From contig NZ_CP069338.1 in assembly GCF_016859125.1 (NCBI RefSeq), forward strand, positions 10,357,501 to 10,421,500: 64,000 nucleotides of DNA. Reading direction: 5' to 3'. How positions within the stretch are numbered: the first letter of the stretch is position 1; every line of letters begins with the position of its first letter. The translations under genes were made by a program, and so were the position numbers. The notes under the pieces are model-generated. The model had not been told where the DNA came from and ran no database searches. It saw only the letters and a program-made list of their open reading frames with translations. Below, piece by piece: positions 25,594-36,356 of the stretch. This DNA comes from Archangium violaceum (GTDB lineage Bacteria; Myxococcota; Myxococcia; Myxococcales; Myxococcaceae).

Positions 25594-27324
25594 CTAGTTG
25601 AGGATCAGCTGGCAGACACAGGGCGAAGTGCCATCACACGCCCCTGCCGTCGAGGTGGCGCAGGCCAGGCCGGTGCAGCACTCGCCATTGCTCGAGCACG
25701 CCTGTCCGCTGGTCGAGCAGGTAGCCCCGGGCTGGCAGGTGCCGGTGACGGACCCCTGGGGGATGTCGCAGAGCAGGCCCTGGCAGCAGTCCGAGCCGGA
25801 GGTGCACACCTCGTTCTGTGGCTGACACGCCTGGGGCGCCTGACAGGTCCCTCCCGAGCAGATGCCCGAGCAGCACTGTGACCCGGCCGAGCACGTGGCG
25901 CCATTGGCCTGGCACGTACCACCCCCCGTCCCCGCGTCGGCAGGGGAGGTTCCACCGTCGGTGGAAGGCGTTCCACCGTCAGAGGAAGGTTGTGTGTACG
26001 GTACCAGACAGGCCTTGGTCAATTCGGAGTTGGGCAGACACTGGGTGCCCGCGCAGCACGTCACGCTCGCGTCGTCGCAGGGCGTGCCCACGGGAGCACA
26101 CGTGGGCTTCTGGCACGACAGGCGGCCGGTGCCATCCCCCGCCGGCAGGCAGAGGGCGCCGTCGCAACACTGATCGGAGAACTGGCAGGTGTCGTTCTGC
26201 GCGATGCAGCAGCCCGCTTCGCCCGTGTAGCCGCTCGGGCAGGCCCCCAGGCCGCCATCGACCGCCGAGCCACCGAAGCACCTGGGCACACCGGTGGAGT
26301 CCGCATGGCACACGGCCTTCTTGCCGTCGCAGCAGTTCTGCGACGCGCTGACGTCCGTGACCCCTCCATCCGGCAGCTTGCCGGCGCCGCAAACGTTGCC
26401 CACGCCGTTGCAGGACTGCCCGTTGTCGCAGCGACCGTTGGTGCACTTGACGGTGCCGTTGGGGTTGATCGGCCCGCCGTCGGGGTACGTCCCACCGCCG
26501 CAGCAGTCACTGTCCTGCGTGCAGAAGTTTCCAGTCAGCTTGCAACCGCCCACCGGCTGGCAGACCGTGGCGCCATAGCCGAGGTCCACACACGTCCGCG
26601 AGCAGCACGTGGAGCCCTCGCTGCACGGGTTGCCGTCCTGGATGCACCCGCCCCCGCCACCGCCCGTGACGAACAGGCACCGGCCCACGCCGCCGTCGCC
26701 ATTGGCCGAGCACGCGTTTCCACAGCACTCCGCGCTGGTGGTGCAGATGTCGTCGTAACCCTGACACGAGTAGGCGCGGGCGCAGAGGCCCGCCTGGCAG
26801 TTGGTGGAGCAGCAGTCCCCATCCGCTGCGCAGGCCTGGCCCACCACCTTGCACATCGAGGTGGTGTCACTCGGAATCTGGGCACACGTACCGTTGGTGC
26901 ACGTCTTGGTGCAGCACTCCTCGGCGCTGGAGCATGCGCCGCCGATGTCGAGGCACTGGCTGGCGCCGCACGTGCCGTTGGAGCACACGTTGGTGCAGCA
27001 CTGGACGCCCGAGGTGCAGGCTTCTCCAGCGCTCCGGCACAGCGGGTTGGGCTCCGGACAGCGGCCATCCTCACCGCACACGCCCGTACAGCACTGGGCA
27101 CCGAGGTCCCGGCTGCAGCTCGCCCCCGCCGCCACGCACTGGGAGCCCGGGCCACCATCCAGGACCGTCCCGTCCCCGCCATCCGGCTGTCCATCCCCCG
27201 CGTCCCGGCCGTCCACCACGCCGGCGTCATCGTTGGTACCGGGCGGGGTGTTGCCACAGTCGCAGCCCATGAAACTCATGAGCAGTGCGAGCGCGCCCGC
27301 GACCAACCATCGGTTGCCCCTCAT
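25594..27324 (-). CDS. Cysteine-rich repeat lipoprotein
   Basis: 576 residues. The lipoprotein signal ends FMGC (MRGNRWLVAGALALLMSFMG then C), followed by a Gly/Asp-rich linker. The body is about a dozen repeats of a disulfide-knot type unit, roughly C-x6-C-x5-CC-x3-C-x4-C (for example CRSAGEACTSGVQCCTNVCS, CLDIGGACSSAEECCTKTCT). These recall Dickkopf-N/colipase-like or conotoxin-like repeats, interrupted once by a Gly/Thr/Asp spacer near 460. Expected on the outer membrane or cell surface, with disulfides formed in the periplasm. Start ATG with GGGGAG upstream. Such proteins occur in several myxobacterial copies; possible roles are adhesion or defence against proteases. Confidence 0.8.
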   Translation of the reverse strand: MRGNRWLVAGALALLMSFMGCDCGNTPPGTNDDAGVVDGRDAGDGQPDGGDGTVLDGGPGSQCVAAGASCSRDLGAQCCTGVCGEDGRCPEPNPLCRSAGEACTSGVQCCTNVCSNGTCGASQCLDIGGACSSAEECCTKTCTNGTCAQIPSDTTSMCKVVGQACAADGDCCSTNCQAGLCARAYSCQGYDDICTTSAECCGNACSANGDGGVGRCLFVTGGGGGGCIQDGNPCSEGSTCCSRTCVDLGYGATVCQPVGGCKLTGNFCTQDSDCCGGGTYPDGGPINPNGTVKCTNGRCDNGQSCNGVGNVCGAGKLPDGGVTDVSASQNCCDGKKAVCHADSTGVPRCFGGSAVDGGLGACPSGYTGEAGCCIAQNDTCQFSDQCCDGALCLPAGDGTGRLSCQKPTCAPVGTPCDDASVTCCAGTQCLPNSELTKACLVPYTQPSSDGGTPSTDGGTSPADAGTGGGTCQANGATCSAGSQCCSGICSGGTCQAPQACQPQNEVCTSGSDCCQGLLCDIPQGSVTGTCQPGATCSTSGQACSSNGECCTGLACATSTAGACDGTSPCVCQLILN

Positions 27325-27402
27325 ATGTGTCTCCCCTCGACAGTCGACGCGCGGACAGGGTCCACGCGTTCAGGGAGACCCCCTTCACGGGGCAACGGTC
27401 AC

Positions 27403-27995
27403 TCAGTCGTCGAGAAGCTCCACGTTCCAATACGAGGCGTCCGCCAGGTTCAGGAACGGCAACCACTCACGGTACGTGACGCGGCGGGAGGCACCTCGGA
27501 ACAAGGGCGTCCAGCGGGGCCGCACGGGCGTCCGCAGCAGCTTCATCCCCGCCTGCTCCGGCGTACGCCCCCCCTTCTTGAGATTGCAGGGCACACACGA
27601 GCACACCACGTTCTCCCAGCTCGTCTTGCCGTTCTGGGAGCGAGGCACCACGTGGTCCAGATTCAGCTCCGAGCGAGGCAGTTGCCGGGCGCAGTACTGA
27701 CAGGTGTCGTGGTCGCGCGCGTAGATGTTGAGGCGGGAGAAGCGCACGCGGCCACGCGGCAGATACTCGTAGGCGGAGAGCACCACCACCCGGGGTACGC
27801 GGATGCGCCGGTTGATGGTGTTGATGCTGTCGTGCGGGGCGGCGGCGCTCAACGCGGCCCAGTCCTCGAATTCATAGAGGCGGTAGTGCGCGTCGATGGC
27901 TTTCGCCACTCCCAGATAGAGGAGCGAGAGGGCGCGCTTCACCGAGGTGACGTGCACCGGCTGATAATTACGGTTCAGGACGAGAACGGCGCTGT

Positions 27996-28002
<7 letters not shown>
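27403..28002 (-). CDS. HNH endonuclease family protein
   Basis: 199 residues. The C-terminal half holds a zinc-coordinated HNH domain: CQYCARQLPRSELNLDHVVP, then RSQNGKTSWENVVCSCVPCN and LKKGG, with both CxxC pairs and the catalytic His intact. The N-terminal part (VLVLNRNYQPVHVTSVKRAL) is the usual extension of chromosomally encoded HNH proteins that are not in phages. The start ATG overlaps the selA stop by seven bases. The role is unknown; DNA repair or processing is more plausible than restriction, since no methylase accompanies it. Confidence 0.88.
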
Positions 28003-29393
<1,391 letters not shown>

Positions 29394-29462
29394 GAACAGA
29401 AGTTTAAGGGAGCGGGGGCGCTCGCGCCAGCCAGCCCCCCTACCCTTCACCCCGTGTTCACA

Positions 29463-31859
29463 TCACTTCTTCCTGGACGCCTGCACGACGGGCGCCTTGG
29501 CGGGCCGGCCGTAGAGCAGCTGGTAGGTGTTGTAGGAGCGCAGCACACGCTTGATGTAGCCGCGCGTCTCCGCGATGGGCACCTCTTCCACCCACGCGTC
29601 CAGCGGCATGCCCGGGCGATCCGCGCGCCACCGGTCGATGGCCAGCGGACCGGCGTTGTAGCTGCCCACCGCGAACGGGGTGTGTCCGGAGAAGCGCTTC
29701 ACGAGCGAGCCCAGGTAGTGGGCACCCAGCTTGATGTTGAGGTCCGGATCCAGCAGCGCCTGGGTCGTCACCTTCTTGAGCTTGAGCTGACGCGCCACCG
29801 CCTGCGCCGTGGAGGGCATGAGCTGGGTGAGGCCCAGCGCGCCCGCCCACGAGAGCGCCTTGGGATCCAACGCGCTCTCCTCGCGCATCAGCGCCTGGAG
29901 CAGATCCGGCTCCACGCCGGCCGTGCGGGTGTGCTTCTCGATCAGCTCGCGGAAGGCATTGGGGTACGCCACCTCCCACACCGGCCGCGTCTCCGGGGTG
30001 ATGCGGCCACTCAGGTCGCGGCGCAGCGCCACGCGCGCCACCGCATGGGCCCCGCGCTCGTCACCGGCATGCGCCAGCAGGTGGACGAGCAGCCGGATGT
30101 TCTCGGCGGGCAGGTTCGTGCGGTTGACGGCGAGCAGCTCCGAGGAGACGGCCTCGGGGAAGCCCAGGCGCAGCAGCTCCACGGCGGCGGTGAAGTGCGG
30201 ATCCTTCTCCATCGCCCCCGCGTGCAGGGGCCAGGGACCGCGGCGCTCCTGCTGGGTGAAGTCGATCCGCGGCGCCACGCGCTCCATGCGCGCCGGCTCC
30301 AGCTCGCCCAGCACCGTGCGCGCCATCAGCCCGTAGTAGGTGGCCGGGTGCTCCACCGCGAGCTTCTCGAAGATGTCCGCGGCGGCCTTCGTGTCACCCC
30401 TGTCCTGCAGGGTGCGAGCCCGCCAGTACGCCGCGCGCTCCACGTCGTACGTCTCGTCCGCGTCGGCGAAGCGCTTCTCGATCTCCTCGAGCATGGGCAG
30501 GCCACCGTCCGCGGTCTTCAGCGTGCGGGAGATCCAGAAGTCCTTGAAGAGCGCCTCGCCCAGGAAGTCGCCCTGGGGATAGAGCTTCGCGAGCTCCTTG
30601 AGCCGCTGCGAGGCCAGCTCCAGGCGGCCCGTCTTCACGTAGAGATCCGCGGCGAAGAAGAGCGCGTCGTCGGCGAAGGAGTGATCCGGGTACTCGCGGG
30701 CGAGCCGCTCGTACGTATCGGGGCCCTTCACCTGATCCACGATGGAGCGCGACGAGCCGAGCACGTAGAGGGCGCGCGGCAGCAGATCCCGCTCCTGACA
30801 CTTGTCCACCACGGGGGTGAGCGCGGCGATGGCGCGGGTGTGCTGGCGCTCCTTGCGCAGGCCCTTGCCGTAGACGAAGTGCGCGCGGCAGGCGAGCGCG
30901 TCGGGCAGCTTGAGCTTGGGCAGCAGCGGCTCGAGCACGTCGAGGCCCTGGCGGTTGCGGTTGAGCTCGATGAGCTGCTCGCCGCGCAGCACCTTCATCT
31001 CCATCGGCGCCTGCTGGCCCTTGAGGCGCTTCTCGGCCTGCTGAGCCAGGGGCGTGAGGGGATGGCTGGCCCACAGGCGCCAGAGGAACTCGCGCTCGCG
31101 GGTCTTGTCCTTCTTCTCCGCGGCGATGTCGGCGCTGGCCATGAGGGCCTCGGCGCCCACGTTACGGCCCCACGAGGGCGAGGTGCGGCTGGACAGGGGC
31201 GCGAGCGCGGCGAGCGCGGCCTCGGGATCCTTCGCCTTGCGCAGGACGCGGCCGAGCGCCAGGCGGGCATCGGCGTACAGCCGGGAGCTGTCGGGCACCT
31301 GGGCGAGCAGCTCGGCCGCCTCGGCGAAACGCCCGAGCGACTCGAGGGCCACGCCGGCATGGGTGAGGCATCGATCGCGCAGCGCGGGGTAGTCCGCGGC
31401 CAGGGCGGTCATCTCCTCGGCGGCGCGCTTGTCATCCCCGGCACGCACGGCGCTCAGGGCGCGCAGGTAGCGCACGGGGAGCGAGCTCCCCTCCTTCTCC
31501 AGCAACTCCCGGGCGCGGACGTAGAAGCCCTTGTCGAAGGCCTCCTTGGCCTCCTTGCGCTTGCCCTCGCCGAAGTACGGCGCCAGGTCGTCCAGGCCGT
31601 AGGCGCGGCCCTTGAAGATCCTCGGCTGCGCGGGCGCGGGCGGAGGTCCATCCGGGAACGCCGGGTTGAGTACCTCCACGAAGCCGGGAGGCACGACGGC
31701 CTTCTCCGAGTCGGGAGGCGGCGAGAGTTGGGCCTCGGACGGGGCACTGCCCGTGAGGGCCTGGGGAGCCGCGGAGGGCTCCTCGGAGAGAGGCGCCTGG
31801 GTGAAGGCCAGCGACGTGGCGGCGGCGGCAGCGGCGAGCAGGGGGACGAAGGCTTTCAT
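29463..31859 (-). CDS. Large soluble lytic transglycosylase (Slt70-like) with TPR-type superhelix
   Basis: 798 residues, somewhat longer than Slt70. Signal peptide MKAFVPLLAAAAAATSLA, a Pro-rich linker, a long region of helical TPR-like repeats (about 90-600), then the SLT catalytic domain. Catalytic Glu is in LLQALMREESALDPKALS, followed by WAGALGLTQLMPSTAQAVAR, LGAHYLGSLVKRF and AVGSYNAGP. It should cleave glycan strands in the periplasm. ATG with TGAGGG upstream. It is upstream of selA on the same strand with only a short gap. Divergent from the histidine-kinase gene. The window's second lytic transglycosylase, of a different architecture. Confidence 0.92.
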   Translation of the reverse strand: MKAFVPLLAAAAAATSLAFTQAPLSEEPSAAPQALTGSAPSEAQLSPPPDSEKAVVPPGFVEVLNPAFPDGPPPAPAQPRIFKGRAYGLDDLAPYFGEGKRKEAKEAFDKGFYVRARELLEKEGSSLPVRYLRALSAVRAGDDKRAAEEMTALAADYPALRDRCLTHAGVALESLGRFAEAAELLAQVPDSSRLYADARLALGRVLRKAKDPEAALAALAPLSSRTSPSWGRNVGAEALMASADIAAEKKDKTREREFLWRLWASHPLTPLAQQAEKRLKGQQAPMEMKVLRGEQLIELNRNRQGLDVLEPLLPKLKLPDALACRAHFVYGKGLRKERQHTRAIAALTPVVDKCQERDLLPRALYVLGSSRSIVDQVKGPDTYERLAREYPDHSFADDALFFAADLYVKTGRLELASQRLKELAKLYPQGDFLGEALFKDFWISRTLKTADGGLPMLEEIEKRFADADETYDVERAAYWRARTLQDRGDTKAAADIFEKLAVEHPATYYGLMARTVLGELEPARMERVAPRIDFTQQERRGPWPLHAGAMEKDPHFTAAVELLRLGFPEAVSSELLAVNRTNLPAENIRLLVHLLAHAGDERGAHAVARVALRRDLSGRITPETRPVWEVAYPNAFRELIEKHTRTAGVEPDLLQALMREESALDPKALSWAGALGLTQLMPSTAQAVARQLKLKKVTTQALLDPDLNIKLGAHYLGSLVKRFSGHTPFAVGSYNAGPLAIDRWRADRPGMPLDAWVEEVPIAETRGYIKRVLRSYNTYQLLYGRPAKAPVVQASRKK

Positions 31860-31961
31860 ACGGGATGGGCCCTCAGGTGATGCGCCTGGGCAGCCCGGGA
31901 GACAACTGGATGCAGGGAAAAAATTTCCGCGAACGAACGGAGGTTAGACTGGCCACCACGC

Positions 31962-34214
31962 ATGGACATCCGGACACAGAGCGCTCTTCTCGCATCCATC
32001 ATCGGGCTGGCGCTTGGCGTTTCCATGTTGTTGCGGGCGGGACGCCCTCGAGTGCTCACGCTCTACTCCGTCTTCGCGTTGACGGTGGGCGGGTACTACC
32101 TGTCCAGTTTCTTGCACAGCCTGTTCGAGCGCGCGGAGTACCCGTGGGTGACGCGGGTGACCGTGGGTGCCACCATTCTACTGGCTTCGCTGGTTCCTGG
32201 CGCGGCAGTGGCTTTCTTCCTCGAATTCCTCGGGGTGAGCAAGGGCACGCATCTGCTCGGCCGGCGGCTCGCTTTCCTCTCCTCCATCTTCGGCCTGGCC
32301 GTGGCCGTCTCTCCCCTCGCCGAGAACCGGTGGGCCCGGGTGGCCATGGGCGCCTGGGTGCTCGGTGCCCTGCTCGCCTCCATCTCGTTGCTGCTCCGAC
32401 GGGTCAGCACCTCCGAGTCACGTATCGAACGATTGCGGCTGACGTACCTGGCCATCGGAGCGGGGGCGGCCATCCTCTTCAGCGCGCTGGACCTGCTGGA
32501 GCGCTACGGGCTGCCCTTCCCCACCCTGGGCCCGGTCTTCACCACGCTCTACCTGTTCTTCCTGGCCCAGACGCTGCTGCGGCTGCGGCTGATGGACCTG
32601 CACGAGCTGCTGGGGAAGATCGCCTCGCAGACGGTGCTGGCCAGCATCCTGGCCGCGGTCTTCACCGTGCTGACGGTGTGGGTGGACGAGAACAACACCT
32701 CGCTCTTCCTCTTCAACACGGTGGTGGCGGCCTTCGTGGTGCTCATCCTCCTGGAGCCGCTGCGGGTGAAGGTGGAGGAGCAGGTGGTGGCCATCTTCTT
32801 CCGCGAGCGCTTCGAACTGCTGCGGGTACTGAGCAACGTGCGCGCGCGGATGGCGGGCGTCATCGAGATCTCCGAGCTGGCGCGCATGGTGCTGGATGCG
32901 CTGCACGAATCGGGACGCATCACCCATGCCTCGCTGTACCTGCTCGCGGAGGATCGGCCGGGCTACCGGCTGCTGGACGCGCGGGGACCGGCGCCGGTGA
33001 CCTTCCTGGACACGGGCGCGGCGCGTGGCGTGCTGTTCGCGGTGGCCTCGGGACAGAAGGCGGTGCTGCTGGAGAACGTGGAGCGGCGCATCGCGGTGCT
33101 GCGGCAGCAGGCCGTGGAGGGCAAGCGCTTCCGCGACGAGCTCAAGCGGCTCAACGACACGCGCGCGGCGCTCCTGCAGATGAAGGGCGGCATCACCGTG
33201 CCGCTGCTGGGAAATGACCGCGTCATCGGCTTCCTCAACCTGTGGGACGAGCGCGTGCCGGAGGCCTACGCCTCGGATGAGATCGCCCTCATCCTGGAAG
33301 TGGCCGAGCGGCTGGCGACGGCCCTGGAGAACTCGAAGCTGTACGAGAAGATCCGCGAGCGCGACCGCCTGGCGGCCCTGGGCGAGATGGCCGCGGGTCT
33401 GGCCCATGAAATCCGCAACCCGCTGGGCGCCATCAAGGGCGCGGCGCAGTGCCTCGATCCCAAGCGGCTGCCGGGCGAGGAAGGCGAGTTCGTGGAGGTC
33501 ATCGTCGAGGAGGTGAACCGGCTCAACGGCGTGGTGTCGGCGTTCCTCGACTACTCGCGCCCGCTGAAGCAGAACTTCGGCCCCACGGACCTGAACGAGG
33601 TGGTGACTCGGACGGTGAAGCTCATCCACAACGAGATTCCGCGGGGCATCGAGCTCAAGGTCGAGCAGGAGGAGTCCCTGCCGCGGGTGGAGGCGGACGC
33701 GGAGCAGCTCAAGCAGGTGTTGATCAACCTGGTGCAGAACGCGATGCAGGCCATGGGCGACGCCGGGGGGAGCATCACGGTGAAGACGGTGCGGCCGGAT
33801 CGCTTCAACGACTTCCGATCCCCGGCGGGGGACTCGGTCGTGGAGCTGCACGTGTCGGACACGGGCCCCGGGATTCCGCAGGATCAACAGCAGCACATCT
33901 TCGTGCCCTTCTACACGACGAAGCAGAAGGGCACGGGACTGGGGCTGGCCATCAGCCAGCGCATCGTGAAGAACCACGGCGGGACGATGTTGGTGCAGAG
34001 CAAGCCGGGCGAAGGCGCCACGTTCATCATCCGCATGCCCGTGCCCCCATCCGAGCCGGCCCAGCACCCGGAGCGGCTCATCGTGGACGGGACGCCCTTC
34101 CCCGCCACGAGGTCCGCCGAGTCCCTGTCGCTGGAAAACAGCAACCCGGAGCTCACGCCGCCGCCGAGGTCCGAGCGCAAGTCGAAGCGAGAGAAGAAGC
34201 GCCGCGCGAGCTGA
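31962..34214 (+). CDS. Membrane sensor histidine kinase with GAF domain
   Basis: 750 residues. About seven membrane helices (5-260), a GAF domain (about 290-465, ending FLNLWDERVPEAYASDEIAL), then DHp with the phosphorylated His in LAHEIRNPLGAIKGAAQCLD. The N, G1 and G2 boxes (QVLINLVQNAMQAMG, DTGPGIP, KGTGLGLAISQRIVKNHGG) are intact. The architecture resembles PrsK-like kinases. C-terminal tail basic (RSERKSKREKKRR). No response-regulator gene is adjacent, so it is orphan by location; NtrC-type partners elsewhere are possible. ATG at 31962 has its GGAGG rather far upstream (about 17 bases). Promoter presumably in the divergent gap 31860-31961. Confidence 0.9.
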   Translation: MDIRTQSALLASIIGLALGVSMLLRAGRPRVLTLYSVFALTVGGYYLSSFLHSLFERAEYPWVTRVTVGATILLASLVPGAAVAFFLEFLGVSKGTHLLGRRLAFLSSIFGLAVAVSPLAENRWARVAMGAWVLGALLASISLLLRRVSTSESRIERLRLTYLAIGAGAAILFSALDLLERYGLPFPTLGPVFTTLYLFFLAQTLLRLRLMDLHELLGKIASQTVLASILAAVFTVLTVWVDENNTSLFLFNTVVAAFVVLILLEPLRVKVEEQVVAIFFRERFELLRVLSNVRARMAGVIEISELARMVLDALHESGRITHASLYLLAEDRPGYRLLDARGPAPVTFLDTGAARGVLFAVASGQKAVLLENVERRIAVLRQQAVEGKRFRDELKRLNDTRAALLQMKGGITVPLLGNDRVIGFLNLWDERVPEAYASDEIALILEVAERLATALENSKLYEKIRERDRLAALGEMAAGLAHEIRNPLGAIKGAAQCLDPKRLPGEEGEFVEVIVEEVNRLNGVVSAFLDYSRPLKQNFGPTDLNEVVTRTVKLIHNEIPRGIELKVEQEESLPRVEADAEQLKQVLINLVQNAMQAMGDAGGSITVKTVRPDRFNDFRSPAGDSVVELHVSDTGPGIPQDQQQHIFVPFYTTKQKGTGLGLAISQRIVKNHGGTMLVQSKPGEGATFIIRMPVPPSEPAQHPERLIVDGTPFPATRSAESLSLENSNPELTPPPRSERKSKREKKRRAS

Positions 34215-34251
34215 GGAAGAAGCCGCCAGGACCGGCGAGCGCCGTCATCGG

Positions 34252-34794
34252 TTACTCGTCCGAGCGCGAGCTCCGCGCATCCGCCCTCTTGCGGCGTTTG
34301 CGCTCTTGGGCGGCAACACCATCGGTGTCGAGGCCAGCGAATGTCCGGGCTCGCGCCAACATGAGCTCGACCTGCTCCCGCGCGGCGGGATGCGGTGGCC
34401 GAATTCGAGCCCGCCGCTCGAAGTCAGCGATGAGCGTAGCAGCCCTGCGCAGCCCCACTCGAGAACCGCTGGCGGCCTGCGCCGCCCAGCAACAAACCAA
34501 CAAGCGACAGTCCATCGAGGAGTAGCCAAGCTTCTCCATTCGCCGCAGGTACGGCGAGAACCGCCTCCAGGGACCGGTACGGTTCTCCATGAGCAGGCTC
34601 TTGGTGATCCGCCTGCGCACTTCTCGTTTCCCGGCCGCGGTACGCATCTCCTTTAGAAACCGCCGCTCGAGTCGTTTGAACGCCTGGACCTTCTCGGCGA
34701 GGGAAGCCTCTCGAAGCGAGAGGTAGAGACGATCCCACTCTCGAGCCAGGAGAGACAGCCGCTCGCCCTCTTCCCTTGTCAGATGCCCGGGCAT
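34252..34794 (-). CDS. Basic helical protein, partner of the upstream lipoprotein gene
   Basis: 180 residues, strongly helical and basic (KVQAFKRLERRFLKEMRTAA, GKREVRRRITKSLLMEN, and the tail AQERKRRKRADARSSRS). No signal peptide; two Cys in LLVCCWAAQ. ATG at 34794 overlaps the end of the lipoprotein gene by 16 bases, so translation is coupled; an in-frame ATG at 34815 is an alternative. The region is less GC-rich than its neighbours. I do not recognise a family. The order secreted cysteine-rich protein then small cytoplasmic protein is the order of an effector and its partner, but nothing else supports that. Confidence 0.6.
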   Translation of the reverse strand: MPGHLTREEGERLSLLAREWDRLYLSLREASLAEKVQAFKRLERRFLKEMRTAAGKREVRRRITKSLLMENRTGPWRRFSPYLRRMEKLGYSSMDCRLLVCCWAAQAASGSRVGLRRAATLIADFERRARIRPPHPAAREQVELMLARARTFAGLDTDGVAAQERKRRKRADARSSRSDE

Positions 34795-35219
34795 GGCAGC
34801 CTGACCCCGTTCCATGTGTAGAGCGCCTGTGGCCAGAAACCATTGGACGTGCAGTACTCCAAGCAAGATGCGCAGCGGCTCTCGCCCTCGATACGACCCG
34901 GTAGACTTCCACCGCCTGCGTCCACGCACCTGTCGTAGTAATCCACGCAGCTGTCCTTGGAGCCTTTGTCAAGCACCTTGCCCGTACCGGGTGGCATCAC
35001 AGGTCCAGGAGCCGGGGGATTGGGGGGCCTGGGCGCCGTCCCCAGCTGCTCGCAGGCGGCTGCCGAACCATTCTTGCATGCACAATCCATCGTGCTCGCA
35101 CAGCCCGGTCCGGGTCCCGGTCCCACGGATTGACGCAGCACCTGCTGGCCACCAGCACAGCCCACGAGCCCCGTGCACATCAAAGCCTGCCACACGCTCG
35201 ATCGCATGACTTCATGCAA
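34779..35219 (-). CDS. Small Cys-rich lipoprotein of unknown function
   Basis: About 146 residues. Lipoprotein signal ending LVGC, then a Pro/Gly linker with CASTMDCACKNGSAAACEQLG. The C-terminal domain has paired cysteines: DSCVDYYDRCVD, then RCASCLEYCTSNGFWPQALY and a final LPCPG. The domain is compact and probably disulfide-bonded. TTG at 35219 has AGGAG six bases upstream. The in-frame ATG at 35207 would remove four residues and has a poorer ribosome-binding site, so the start is uncertain. The DNA is less GC-rich than flanking genes. Might be the secreted member of an effector-partner pair with the overlapping downstream gene; I recognise no toxin signature. Confidence 0.6.
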   Translation of the reverse strand: MHEVMRSSVWQALMCTGLVGCAGGQQVLRQSVGPGPGPGCASTMDCACKNGSAAACEQLGTAPRPPNPPAPGPVMPPGTGKVLDKGSKDSCVDYYDRCVDAGGGSLPGRIEGESRCASCLEYCTSNGFWPQALYTWNGVRLPCPGI

Positions 35220-35354
35220 GCACGGCTCCTCTCCCTCGGGCCACGCGACCCCTGGGTCTCGACCGTGATTTCGCGCATTGTGTCTCTTCCTGAGCGGTAG
35301 CGCCGAAGCCAGCCCTCTCCCAACTTCGAGCCCACAACGCCGTACCGCTGACGC

Positions 35355-36257
35355 CTACAGGAAGAACCGCGCAGCCATGAGCGCGGGAAAGCCCACGTAA
35401 TAGAGCACCGCGTTGGCCACTTCCACGAACCGCCGTACGCCTCGCGCTCGCGGCGGTGAGAGCCACGCCCCGATGAAGGCAATCAACTCGGACGGGACGC
35501 GCCACAGGGCCGCGAGCAGCACGAGCACCGCCGTGAAGACGGTCCAATAGGTGCCAAGGCTCTGCAGGTAGGGCCCGAGTCCGTACATCTGGTACTGGCC
35601 GAACGCCCCACCGTAGGTGATGTATTGGTTCGCCCGGAACATGACACCCGCGGGGAGCAGCGGGAACAGGACGAACTTGAACGCCAGGTGGTACCAGCGC
35701 CGGCGGACGATCACCGCCCGGGCGTGCGCGAACGCGGCGAGCGAAGGATGCGCCGTGGCGGAGAGCTCAGGGTTGTGGCGGCCCAGCGCCTCCAGCAGTG
35801 GCAGGGGGTCCGACACCTGCGGGGAGTACTGGAAGGTGCGCCCCGATTTCATCCGCAACGACAGGCCCGCCCCCGGCAGGGGCACCCGCCAGATCTGGAG
35901 GGACGCCACCGAGCTCAGGGGAATCTCGAATCGATCCCCGCGGCGATCCAGTACGAACCGCTCCGGCTCGACGGAGAAGGTGGCGGCGGAGAACCAACGG
36001 AGGAGTTGGAGGAAGCCGAACAGGACGAGCGCGAGCAGGGCGAGCCAGCCCGACAGGGCGGGCGGTGTGGGGTTCAACGCCCCGGTGAAGGTGTCGAAGA
36101 CGATGAGCTGTGAGAGGTAGAGGAGATCGGCGACGATCAGCACCTGAAGCACGGCACCGAGGATTCGCGGCACCGGTGCGTAGGCGTGGACCTGGAAGCT
36201 CGGGGCAACGGCTCGACCCTCGACGGAGGGCGCGGCGGACGCATCGGCAGCGTGCAT
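35355..36257 (-). CDS. Inner-membrane protein of unknown function
   Basis: 300 residues with about five hydrophobic segments (LGAVLQVLIVADLLYLSQLI, LSGWLALLALVLFGFLQLL, LAFKFVLFPLLPAGVMF, YWTVFTAVLVLLAALW, AVLYYVGFPALMAARFFL). A PH-like strand-rich stretch lies between segments 2 and 3 (FSVEPERFVLDRRGDRFEIP, LSSVASLQIWRVPLPG). That arrangement suggests a membrane protein with a cytoplasmic beta domain. No motif allows a function. ATG at 36257; a GTG nine bases further upstream is also possible. Divergent from the next gene. Confidence 0.65.
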   Translation of the reverse strand: MHAADASAAPSVEGRAVAPSFQVHAYAPVPRILGAVLQVLIVADLLYLSQLIVFDTFTGALNPTPPALSGWLALLALVLFGFLQLLRWFSAATFSVEPERFVLDRRGDRFEIPLSSVASLQIWRVPLPGAGLSLRMKSGRTFQYSPQVSDPLPLLEALGRHNPELSATAHPSLAAFAHARAVIVRRRWYHLAFKFVLFPLLPAGVMFRANQYITYGGAFGQYQMYGLGPYLQSLGTYWTVFTAVLVLLAALWRVPSELIAFIGAWLSPPRARGVRRFVEVANAVLYYVGFPALMAARFFL

Positions 36258-36356
36258 GGCATTCACTTGGAGCAGGAGTCATCCACCGGGCTCTCGACGG
36301 ATTGCCCGGGCGGCAGGGGGCCCGTAGCATACGAGGCCCAGAGAACAGGGGCGAGA

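Noticed and set aside
29454-31880. 808-residue open frame on the plus strand across the lytic transglycosylase
   Set aside because: No domain, biased composition. The opposite strand encodes a recognisable SLT enzyme with signal peptide.
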